DNA from: Candidatus Kaistia colombiensis | GTDB taxonomy: Bacteria; Pseudomonadota; Alphaproteobacteria; Rhizobiales; Kaistiaceae | DNA length: 64,000 bases | Reading direction: 5' to 3' | NCBI GenBank assembly: GCA_029203105.1 | Contig: CP119318.1 | Location: forward strand, 1,936,501-2,000,500 | The notes under the pieces: generated by a model | What the model saw: the letters and a program-made list of their open reading frames with translations, nothing else | The model's database searches: none | Told to the model about the DNA's origin: nothing | Part shown: positions 53,836-60,882 of the stretch, one piece after another | Numbering within the stretch: the first letter of the stretch is position 1 | Layout of the letters: each line of letters begins with the position of its first letter | Program-made: the position numbers and the translations under genes

Positions 53836-53860
53836 GCCCGCCCGCGTGGCGCGGGCGGGG
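53836..53860 (-). terminator. Strong intrinsic terminator/attenuator after the binding-protein gene
   Basis: CCCGCCCGCG (53837-53846) and CGCGGGCGGG (53850-53859) form a 10-bp perfect stem with a three-base loop, 22 bases after the binding-protein stop on the minus strand. On that strand the stem is followed by GCTTTGTTTTGAT, a real U-rich tail. It should end most transcripts after the binding-protein gene and let a fraction read into the permeases and mtnK. Confidence 0.8.
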
Positions 53861-53881
53861 AGTTCAGTCCCGAGACGAGGA

Positions 53882-55216
53882 TCAGGCGCCGAGGATCCGC
53901 TGCCAGGCGGCATGCGCATCGGCGATCGCCTGTTCCGGCGTCTTGGACCCGGCCAGCGCCAGCGCCAGTTCGTCGGCCAGCGCCTGCTGCAGCTGGGGCG
54001 ATTCCGGCGTCGTCGGCCAGGGGAGGGACTCCTCCAGCGCGCCGGCGAGCGCGCCCTGGACCTTTGGCGCGAAGGCCTTGTACTTGTCCGAATAGAGCAG
54101 CGACTTGCGGTCCGGATCGATGCCGCTACCGGTCAGCAGCAGCAGCTCTTCCTGGTATTGCGGGCTGGTGGCGAACTTGATCAGCTCCCAGGCCGCATCC
54201 TTCTTGCCGGAGCCGGCCGAAACCGCGAAGCCGAAGCCGGCATTCAGCGCGAGGCGCGGCTTCGTATTGCCGCCACCGACCGGGATCTGGGTCGCGCCCC
54301 ACTTGTCGACGATCTTCGAGCCGCTCGGATCCTGCGCGTAGACGCCGAGGTCGCTCCAGAACTCGATGAAGGCGACCTTGCCGCCGAGGAATGCGGGCAG
54401 GCCTTCCTCGAAGCGGGTTTCGAGCGGCGTCGGCAGCGCCCAGGGATTGGTCGCGACCAGCGCCTTCGCCGCGGCGACGGCCGCTTCGCTATCGAGCGCG
54501 GAGCTGCCATCCTCGTTCAGGAACACGCCGCCGAAGCCGGCGAGGCGGTTGGCGTAGGAGGAGCCGATGATGATCGGCGCCTTGCCGCCAAGCACCGCGG
54601 CGCCATAGATGCCGTTCTTCGATTCCGCCACGCTGATCTTCTGGATCGCGGCCTGATATTCGTCCCAGGTCGTCGGCACGGCGACGCCGTTCCGGTCCAG
54701 GATTTCCTTGTTGTAGAACAGCAGATGGGAATCGCCGTCATAGGGCAGGCCCCAGCGCTTGCCGTCATGCAGGGTATAGGCATCGTAGATCAGCGGGATG
54801 AAGTCTTCCGGCTGGATCTGCGCCTTGTCGCGCTCGATCCAGGCGGTGACGTCCTCGACGATGCCGTCCTCGGCGAGCTGACCCTTGGTCGGATACCAGA
54901 AGTCGATCACGTCGAACTCGTTGACGCCGGACTGGACGTCGAGCGTCGCCTTGGCCTGCACCTGATCGTAGGGGACAACGGTGACATTCACCTTGGCGCC
55001 GGTCGCCGCCTCGAAGTCCTTGGCCAGCTTGCTGCCGGTCAGGCTGTGCGGCTGGCTGATGAGGATGTTGACCGTCTGGCCCGCCAGCGGCTTGTCCGCC
55101 GCCATCGCGATGCCGGTCTTGCCGACGAGCGGCAGCGCCACGCCGGCCGAAGCCGCGGCCAGCAGGAACCGCCGACGGCTCAGACCACCGCTGGAGGAAA
55201 CACTCGATCTTTTCAT
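53882..55216 (-). CDS. Periplasmic carbohydrate-binding protein with Tat-type signal
   Basis: A 444-residue type-2 binding protein. The N-terminus holds a twin-arginine signal (SRRRFLLAAASAGVALPL) cleaved near AMA/ADKP. The mature part has DFEAATGAKVNVTVVPYDQ and the GLPYDGDSHLLFYNKEIL segment typical of sugar-binding proteins. GGAGATGG is eight bases before the ATG. It serves the permeases at 52774-53722 and 51962-52777. With mtnK in the same transcript, methylthioribose or a pentose-like thiosugar is a candidate ligand, but ordinary sugars or polyols are not excluded. Confidence 0.9.
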   Translation of the reverse strand: MKRSSVSSSGGLSRRRFLLAAASAGVALPLVGKTGIAMAADKPLAGQTVNILISQPHSLTGSKLAKDFEAATGAKVNVTVVPYDQVQAKATLDVQSGVNEFDVIDFWYPTKGQLAEDGIVEDVTAWIERDKAQIQPEDFIPLIYDAYTLHDGKRWGLPYDGDSHLLFYNKEILDRNGVAVPTTWDEYQAAIQKISVAESKNGIYGAAVLGGKAPIIIGSSYANRLAGFGGVFLNEDGSSALDSEAAVAAAKALVATNPWALPTPLETRFEEGLPAFLGGKVAFIEFWSDLGVYAQDPSGSKIVDKWGATQIPVGGGNTKPRLALNAGFGFAVSAGSGKKDAAWELIKFATSPQYQEELLLLTGSGIDPDRKSLLYSDKYKAFAPKVQGALAGALEESLPWPTTPESPQLQQALADELALALAGSKTPEQAIADAHAAWQRILGA

Positions 55217-55645
55217 CCCACCATCTCCTTCATCGCACCGCGAACTGGCAGGCGATTGCTCATCATTGGAAACCGGGTCGAAGAGTATCGCCCGCGGCTT
55301 GCCGTCGTCGACGGATGGCCGTGCCATTCCCAGGGTTGTCGGGTCAGGTTGTTACTTCTTTCTGCGTTCTCTGAGAATTAAATTCCATCGCGATTCACGG
55401 GGTTTGCCGGCTCAATGACCTGCCTTAACGGCAGGTTGGAACGCGCCCGGAAGGCATCCGGACGCTTTCGGTCACCAGGGCGATGAGGCATCCGGCGATG
55501 CGTTCGGCGGGCGGGAAGGATTGCTAGTCCGGCGCCGGGGCGCCGCGCCACCCCGTTCGACGTCAGGCTCGGTCGGGGGGAAGCGGGAATGGACTCCCGC
55601 AGAAGGGGCAACAGTGGTTGCGACTTCGCGGCCTCGCCTCTGCGC
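55217..55645. other. Gene-free region between binding-protein gene and ccoS
   Basis: About 430 bases with no supported gene. Both flanking genes are on the minus strand, so this holds the promoter and leader of the mtnK-associated importer and the 3' end of the cbb3 operon. A small hairpin ACCTGCC/GGCAGGT with a TTAAC loop lies at 55418-55436. Bases 55350-55395 are locally AT-rich (ACTTCTTTCTGCG to TTAAATTCC) and are the best promoter candidate. No known SAM- or methionine-related riboswitch could be recognised. Confidence 0.45.
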
Positions 55646-55795
55646 CTATTGGTCGTCCTCGTCGTCGAGCAGGATGCGTTCGGCGGCGCCGTCGAGGTCC
55701 TCGTACTGGCCGCTCCGGATCGACCAGAAGAAGATCCCCAGCGCGACGAGGCCGACGACGATGGCGAGGGGGATCAGGAAGACGAGGCTCTGCAT
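55646..55795 (-). CDS. ccoS: cbb3 oxidase maturation protein CcoS/FixS
   Basis: A 49-residue membrane protein, MQSLVFLIPLAIVVGL..., with one transmembrane helix at 3-24, then the conserved FFWSIRSGQYEDLDGAAERIL stretch and an acidic tail. The FxWxxxxGQ(Y/F)(D/E)DL pattern is the hallmark of CcoS. It is needed for cofactor insertion into cbb3 oxidase. The gene starts two bases after the ccoI stop on the same strand. Confidence 0.93.
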   Translation of the reverse strand: MQSLVFLIPLAIVVGLVALGIFFWSIRSGQYEDLDGAAERILLDDEDDQ

Positions 55796-55797
55796 GG

Positions 55798-58080
55798 CTA
55801 GCGCGCTCCAGGCGCCGCGACCGCCGTCCGCTTGACGGCCGGGGCGGCGGCGGCTTTCTTCTCGGCCGCGTCGCGGCGGCCGGCGTTGTCAGCCCTGAGG
55901 CGCAGGGCATTGGCGACGACGACGATCGACGACAGCGACATGGCGAGTGAGGCGATCAGCGGCGTGACGAAGCCGGCGATGGCGATCGGCAGCGCGATCA
56001 GATTGTAGAGGATGGCGAGGCCGAAGTTCTGCCGGATCAGGCGGCCGGCCTCGCGCGAGATGGAGAACGCCAGCGGCACCGCCCGCAGGCTTGAGCGCAG
56101 GAACACGAAGTCGGCGGCGTTGCGGCCGATATCGGCCGCGGTCGCCGGCGCCATCGACACATGCGCTGCGGCGAGGACGGGGGCGTCGTTGAGGCCGTCG
56201 CCCACCATCAGGACCTTGTGGCCGGCCGCGGTAAGTGTGGCCACCCGGGCCAGCTTTCCGGCCGGCAGGACGCAAGCGGCATAGTCGTCGATGCCCAGCT
56301 CGCCGGCCACGTTCGCCACGGCCGGCGGCTGGTCGCCGGAAAGGATCAGCGTCGCCAGCCCATCCGTCCGCAAGGCATTGATGGTGGTGGCGGCGTCCGG
56401 CCGGAGATCGTCACGAAATGTGAAGCGCGCCAGCGCCGATCCGTCCCGGCCGAGCACCGTCCCCGCTTCAGGCCCGGGCGAGGCGGCCGACGTCGCCCAG
56501 TCGGCCCGGCCCAGGCGATAGACGGCGCCGTCATCGGCCTCCGCCTCGATGCCGCAGCCGGGAATCTCGCTGACCTTGGTGAAGGAAAGGCCGGAAGGGC
56601 GGGAGCCAAAATGGGTCGCGATCGCCCGCGAGACGGGATGATTGGAGGTCGCGGCGAGCGTCGCTGCCATGGCGGCGGCGAAAGGATCGACGGCTTCGCC
56701 ATTTTCCAGCCGCAACTGCCCGAGCGTCAGCGTGCCGGTTTTGTCGAAGGCGACGGTGTCGATCTCGGCCATGCGTTCCATGGCGGCGCCGTCCTTGACC
56801 ATGATGCCGTTCTCGAACAGGCGTCGCGCGGCAACGACTTGGACGATCGGCACGGCGAGGCCGAGCGCGCAGGGGCAGGTGATGATCAGCACGGCGATCG
56901 CGATGCTGATCGACTGATGCCAGTCGCCGGTCGCCCAAAGCCAGCCGAGAAAGGCGAGCAGCGCGGTCGCGTGGATGACCGGCGAATAGAGCTGGGCGGC
57001 GCGGTCGGCGAGCTGCCGGTAGCGGGCCTTGCCGCCTTCGGCGACTTCCATCAGCCGCACCATCTCCGCCAGGAAGGAATCGGAGCTGCGGGCGGTCGCT
57101 TTCACTGTCAGGCCGCCCGTGAGGTTCAGCATGCCGGCCTTCAGCTCGGATCCGATGCCGACCGGCTGCGGCAGGCTCTCGCCGGAGACGACCGAGCAAT
57201 CGAGTTCCGAGACGCCCGCGACGACGCTGCCGTCGACCGGCACCCGATCGCCCGCGGCGACGATGAGCGTCATGCCCGGCTCGATCTCGGCCAGCGGAAG
57301 ATAGTCCCGGCCGCCATCGGCGCGCAGGACGGTGGCGCCGCGCGGCGCGAGGCGGACGAGCCCGCTGACCGCCTGCCGCGCCTTGTCGCGCATCATGTGG
57401 TCGAACACGCGGCCGATCAGCAGGAAGAACAGCAGCGAGATCGCCGCGTCGAAATAGGCATGCGCCTCGTTATGGTAGGTGTCATAGACGCTCATGCCGA
57501 AGGCGAGCAGGACGCCGATCGAGATCGGAACGTCCATGTTCGAGCGGCCGTGGCGCAGCGCGCTCCAGGCCGAACGGAAGAAGACCTGGCCCGAATAGAG
57601 CAGGGCCGGCAGCGCCAGCACGGCCGAGATCCAGTAGAAGGCCTGCCGCGTTCCGGCGTCGGCACCGGACCAGACCGACACCGACAGAAGCATGATGTTC
57701 ATGGCCGAGAAGCCGGCGACGGCGAGCGCGCGCAGCAGCCGGGCGAGCTGCGGATCGCCGTCTTCGGCGTCGGCATCGAACAGATGCGCCGCATAGCCGA
57801 GGCCGTCCAGCGCCTCGATCAGCGGCGGCACGTCGCCGTTCCATTTGACGCTGGCGCGCCGCGTCGAGAGATTGACCCGCGCGTGGGTGACGCCGGGCAG
57901 GGCGGCGAGGCCGCGCTCGACCTTGCGGATGCAGTCGGCGCAGTGCATCTCCGGCACGGCGAGATCGACCTGGCGCAGGCCGTCTCCGAGATCGCGGCTG
58001 GCGAGCAGCAGTTCTTCCTTCGAGACGGCGAGGTTGGCCGGCCGAGCGGCGGCTGCCGCGTCGGCCGCGCAGCAGCTCAT
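55798..58080 (-). CDS. ccoI: cbb3-type copper-exporting P1B ATPase CcoI/FixI
   Basis: A 760-residue heavy-metal P-type ATPase. The N-terminal metal-binding domain has the HCADC motif (Cys47, Cys50), and a cysteine pair sits at positions 3-4. Eight membrane segments are expected; the metal-translocating motif is CPC (402-404) and the phosphorylation motif is DKTGT at Asp446. The TGES-equivalent is SGES near 299-302. It moves Cu(I) to the periplasm for the CuB centre of cbb3 oxidase. The gene overlaps the DUF2189 gene by ATGA and is followed by ccoS, as in fixGHIS operons. Confidence 0.95.
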   Translation of the reverse strand: MSCCAADAAAAARPANLAVSKEELLLASRDLGDGLRQVDLAVPEMHCADCIRKVERGLAALPGVTHARVNLSTRRASVKWNGDVPPLIEALDGLGYAAHLFDADAEDGDPQLARLLRALAVAGFSAMNIMLLSVSVWSGADAGTRQAFYWISAVLALPALLYSGQVFFRSAWSALRHGRSNMDVPISIGVLLAFGMSVYDTYHNEAHAYFDAAISLLFFLLIGRVFDHMMRDKARQAVSGLVRLAPRGATVLRADGGRDYLPLAEIEPGMTLIVAAGDRVPVDGSVVAGVSELDCSVVSGESLPQPVGIGSELKAGMLNLTGGLTVKATARSSDSFLAEMVRLMEVAEGGKARYRQLADRAAQLYSPVIHATALLAFLGWLWATGDWHQSISIAIAVLIITCPCALGLAVPIVQVVAARRLFENGIMVKDGAAMERMAEIDTVAFDKTGTLTLGQLRLENGEAVDPFAAAMAATLAATSNHPVSRAIATHFGSRPSGLSFTKVSEIPGCGIEAEADDGAVYRLGRADWATSAASPGPEAGTVLGRDGSALARFTFRDDLRPDAATTINALRTDGLATLILSGDQPPAVANVAGELGIDDYAACVLPAGKLARVATLTAAGHKVLMVGDGLNDAPVLAAAHVSMAPATAADIGRNAADFVFLRSSLRAVPLAFSISREAGRLIRQNFGLAILYNLIALPIAIAGFVTPLIASLAMSLSSIVVVANALRLRADNAGRRDAAEKKAAAAPAVKRTAVAAPGAR

Positions 58081-58862
58081 TTCATCGCCTCATAGCTATG
58101 CCAGGTGGCATGACCGAGCAGCGGAAACACGACGATCAGGCCGACCAGCCCCGTCGCCACGCAGAGCATGAACAGGGCCAGTACGATCGCGCCCCACGCC
58201 AGCATGACCGGCAGGTTGTTCCAGACCAGCGAGATGCTGGTGCCCATGGCGGTGAAGGCGTCTGTCTTCTGGTCCAGCAGCATCGGGATCGCGAAGGTGC
58301 TGATGGCGAAGGAGAAGGCCGCGAACAGGCCACCCACCACCGTGCCGACCAGGAGCATGGCGAGGCCGACCGGCGTCGTGAACAGCATCGTCGCGACATG
58401 GTCGAGGCCGGGGAAGGGGCGAAGGCCGAAGAACAGCGCGTAGATGATCACCGCCGCCCGCATCCACACCAGCATCAGCAGGCAGAGGATCGCGCCGGTG
58501 AACAACACCTGGCCGCCGGAACTCGCCCGGACGAACAGCATGCCGGCCAGCGAGATCCGCTCACCCTTGGCGATCGCCCGGCTCTTGGCATAAAGGCCGA
58601 TCGCGACCAGCGGCCCGACCACCATGAATCCGGCGAGGGCCGGAAACAGGATGTAGTCGAGATTAAACGCGAACAGGCTCCAGACGACGGCGACGGAGAC
58701 GAGAAAGACGGCGAGGCCGTAGATCAGGCTGTCGAGCGGACGCACGCAGAGGTCGCGCCAGCCGGCCGCGAGCCAGCTGAGGGCGGCGCTCGGAGCCAAT
58801 CCGCGGCGCCGCGTTTCGGCGAGCGGGCGGGACATCGCGTCGGATGCCTTTGTGGTAGCCAT
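58077..58862 (-). CDS. DUF2189-family multi-helix membrane protein
   Basis: A 261-residue protein with about six hydrophobic helices starting near residue 46 (IYGLAVFLVSVAVVWSL). The pattern of long helices and the loop GPLVAIGLYAKSRAIAKGERISL is that of the DUF2189 family of putative integral membrane proteins. AGGAGAGG precedes the ATG. It is coupled to ccoI by ATGA and follows the small membrane gene by 14 bases, so it belongs to the cbb3 operon. It may help oxidase assembly; no activity is established. Confidence 0.8.
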   Translation of the reverse strand: MATTKASDAMSRPLAETRRRGLAPSAALSWLAAGWRDLCVRPLDSLIYGLAVFLVSVAVVWSLFAFNLDYILFPALAGFMVVGPLVAIGLYAKSRAIAKGERISLAGMLFVRASSGGQVLFTGAILCLLMLVWMRAAVIIYALFFGLRPFPGLDHVATMLFTTPVGLAMLLVGTVVGGLFAAFSFAISTFAIPMLLDQKTDAFTAMGTSISLVWNNLPVMLAWGAIVLALFMLCVATGLVGLIVVFPLLGHATWHSYEAMK

Positions 58863-58876
58863 GAGCCTCTCCTCGC

Positions 58877-59101
58877 TCAGCAAGCGGATTTGGCGGCGCT
58901 GTAGGCGCCACCGGAACCATCGGTCGCCTTCGCATGCGCAACGCATTCCGGCTGCGAACGCAGGGCGACATAGACGAGATGCGCATTGGCGCCGAGCAGG
59001 CCGAGAATGCCGACCGTCGCGATGGCGATCGAGATCCACTTCCAGTTCAGCGGCCGGCGCGCGACGGGCGGCTGGCTGTCGATCGGACGAGCGAGCGTCA
59101 T
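58877..59101 (-). CDS. Small single-pass membrane protein of the cbb3 operon
   Basis: A 74-residue protein with one transmembrane helix (SIAIATVGILGLLGANAHLV, about 24-43), a basic cytoplasmic N-terminus and a C-terminal periplasmic tail containing two cysteines (PECVAHAK and the final C). It overlaps ccoP by ATGA. Its position is where ccoG/ccoH genes usually stand, but it is far shorter than CcoH and lacks its FixH features. The cysteine-bearing tail could bind a metal or pair with another subunit. Function unknown. Confidence 0.75.
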   Translation of the reverse strand: MTLARPIDSQPPVARRPLNWKWISIAIATVGILGLLGANAHLVYVALRSQPECVAHAKATDGSGGAYSAAKSAC

Positions 59102-59979
59102 GGCGTCTTGCCTCCCAGCGACTGGACGTAGAGGGCGAGGATCTTGACGTCGACCGGCGTCAGGCGGTTCTGCCAATGCGGCATGTGTCCCTGCCGTCCG
59201 CCATGGACGGTGTTGAACACCGACTGGACGTCGCTGCCGTAGAGCCAGTTGGCGTCGGTCAGGTCGGGCGCGCCGACCTCGTGGTTGCCCTTGCCGGCGT
59301 CGCCATGGCAGGCGACGCAGTTCGCTGCGAATACCTCGCGCCCGGCCTCGATCCGTTCCGGAGTAGAACCCGCGCCGGGCTCCAGGCCCGAGAGCGAGCG
59401 GACATAGGCGACGACGTCGTTGACCTGCGGGCGGGTCAGGATACCGTCGCGACCGAAGGCCAGCATCTGCGAACTGCGCGTATCCGGATTTTCGGCGTTG
59501 ATGCCGACGCGGATCGTCTCGGCGATCTGGTCCGGTGAGCCGCCCCAGAGCCACGCCTTGGCGCTGAGATTGGGAAAGCCGGGGCCGCCCGAGCCCTCGG
59601 TGCCGTGGCAGACGGCGCAATTATCGGCGAACAGGGTCCGGCCGGTTTCCTTCACCGAGCGCATTAGCGCCGGATCGGCCTCGATCTGGGCAAAATCCGA
59701 GTTCGCGATGCGATCGGTCCAGACGCCGCGCTCCGTCGCCGCGTCATGGACCGCCTGGGCCACGACCGCGCGGTCGCTGAAGCCCAGCAGACCCTTGGTA
59801 TAGGTCCAGCCCAGCGGCCAGGCCGGCATCAGCACCCAGTAGATGACCGAGAACAGCGTCGCGACGGCGAGGAAGAACAGCACGACGCGTGGTACGGGCG
59901 TATCGAGTTCCTCGATGCCGTTCCACTCGTGTCCGGTGGTCGTCCGTCCGGTGACGGGATCGCGCTTGCCTAGTTCCAC
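59098..59979 (-). CDS. ccoP: cbb3 oxidase subunit III, dihaem cytochrome c
   Basis: A 293-residue membrane-anchored cytochrome. It starts with GTG (MELGKRDPV), has a transmembrane helix at about 30-52, and carries two haem-binding motifs CAVCH at 121-125 and CVACH at 221-225, each followed by a later Met ligand. It takes electrons from periplasmic cytochrome c or bc1 and passes them to CcoO. The gene overlaps the end of ccoQ by ten bases. Confidence 0.97.
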   Translation of the reverse strand: MELGKRDPVTGRTTTGHEWNGIEELDTPVPRVVLFFLAVATLFSVIYWVLMPAWPLGWTYTKGLLGFSDRAVVAQAVHDAATERGVWTDRIANSDFAQIEADPALMRSVKETGRTLFADNCAVCHGTEGSGGPGFPNLSAKAWLWGGSPDQIAETIRVGINAENPDTRSSQMLAFGRDGILTRPQVNDVVAYVRSLSGLEPGAGSTPERIEAGREVFAANCVACHGDAGKGNHEVGAPDLTDANWLYGSDVQSVFNTVHGGRQGHMPHWQNRLTPVDVKILALYVQSLGGKTP

Positions 59980-60140
59980 GGCTTGTCATCCTTGTCGAGA
60001 ATGCTCTCTTTGGCCCGGTCGAAGCGCTTCTTGTTCTTGGGCCAGAACGTGTATGCCAGCACGCCGACAGCGAGCACGAGCAAGTAGATCAGGCCCCAGC
60101 TCTTGGCGAGGCCGACGACCGTCTGATGATCGAGATCCAT
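59970..60140 (-). CDS. ccoQ: cbb3 oxidase subunit IV
   Basis: A 56-residue protein, MDLDHQTVVGLAKSWGLIYL..., with a single transmembrane helix at about 14-34 and a basic C-terminal stretch FWPKNKKRFDRAKESIL. This FWPxxKxxF pattern is typical of CcoQ. It stabilises interaction of CcoP with the CcoNO core. It lies four bases after ccoO and overlaps ccoP. Confidence 0.93.
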   Translation of the reverse strand: MDLDHQTVVGLAKSWGLIYLLVLAVGVLAYTFWPKNKKRFDRAKESILDKDDKPWN

Positions 60141-60144
60141 CGCC

Positions 60145-60876
60145 TCACTCCTTGATGGCGACGTTCGCCGCCGTGGCGGCGTTGGTCAGCTTGCCGAGTA
60201 TCTGCAGATAGGCGACCAGCGCGTCCATCTCGGTCACGCGGCCCGGCTCCCCGTCGAAGGCGCGGATATTGGTCGCCTCGCCATAGCGCTCGACGACGCC
60301 GGCCGCGAAGTTCGAGTCCGGATTGGCCTGGCCGTAGGCGTCGTTGGTGGCGTTGTCGATCATCGCCTGCGTGTAGGGAACGCCGACCCGGCTCATCGCC
60401 TTCAGATGCAGGCCGAGATCCTCGGTCCGCAGCGTGTTGTCCTCGAGCCAGCGATAGGCCGGCATCACCGAGACCGGAACGACGTCGCGCGGATTGCGGA
60501 GATGCGCGACCTGCCAGGCGTCGGAATATTTGCCGCCGATGCGGGCGAGGTCGGGGCCCGTGCGCTTCGAGCCCCAGAGCATCGGATGGTCGTACTGCGA
60601 CTCGACCGCCAGCGAATAGGGACCGTAGCGCTCGACCTCGTCGCGCAGGGTGCGGATCATCTGCGAATGGCAGGCATAGCAGCCCTCGCGGACGTAGATG
60701 TTGCGGCCGGCGAGCTCCAGCGGCGTATAGACCCGCATGTCGGGTGCCTTCTCGACCGTCTCGTCGATGGTGAAGAGCGGCGCGATCTCGACGAAGCCGC
60801 CGATCGACGAGACCACGATGATGGCGACGACGAAGCCGATGGCGCTGCGTTCGAGCTTGCGATGGAAGTTCGGCAT
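60145..60876 (-). CDS. ccoO: cbb3 oxidase subunit II, monohaem cytochrome c
   Basis: A 243-residue protein with an N-terminal membrane anchor (about 12-30) and one haem motif CYACHSQM at 66-73. Later segments MLWGSKRTGPDLARIGGKY and NPRDVVPVSVMPAYRWLEDN are strongly conserved CcoO sequences. It relays electrons from CcoP to the haem b of CcoN. It is encoded six bases after ccoN. Confidence 0.97.
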   Translation of the reverse strand: MPNFHRKLERSAIGFVVAIIVVSSIGGFVEIAPLFTIDETVEKAPDMRVYTPLELAGRNIYVREGCYACHSQMIRTLRDEVERYGPYSLAVESQYDHPMLWGSKRTGPDLARIGGKYSDAWQVAHLRNPRDVVPVSVMPAYRWLEDNTLRTEDLGLHLKAMSRVGVPYTQAMIDNATNDAYGQANPDSNFAAGVVERYGEATNIRAFDGEPGRVTEMDALVAYLQILGKLTNAATAANVAIKE

Positions 60877-60882
60877 GGTCGG

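Noticed and set aside
55217..55645. A possible SAM or methionine riboswitch ahead of the mtnK-linked operon
   Set aside because: Only one short hairpin (55418-55436) is visible; neither the pseudoknot pattern of SAM-II nor the multi-stem pattern of other SAM riboswitches could be traced.
58877..59101. Reading the 74-residue cbb3-operon protein as a truncated CcoH
   Set aside because: It is less than half the length of CcoH, and the sequence around its only helix does not resemble FixH/CcoH. It has its own ATGA-coupled start and a proper stop, so it looks like a complete gene.
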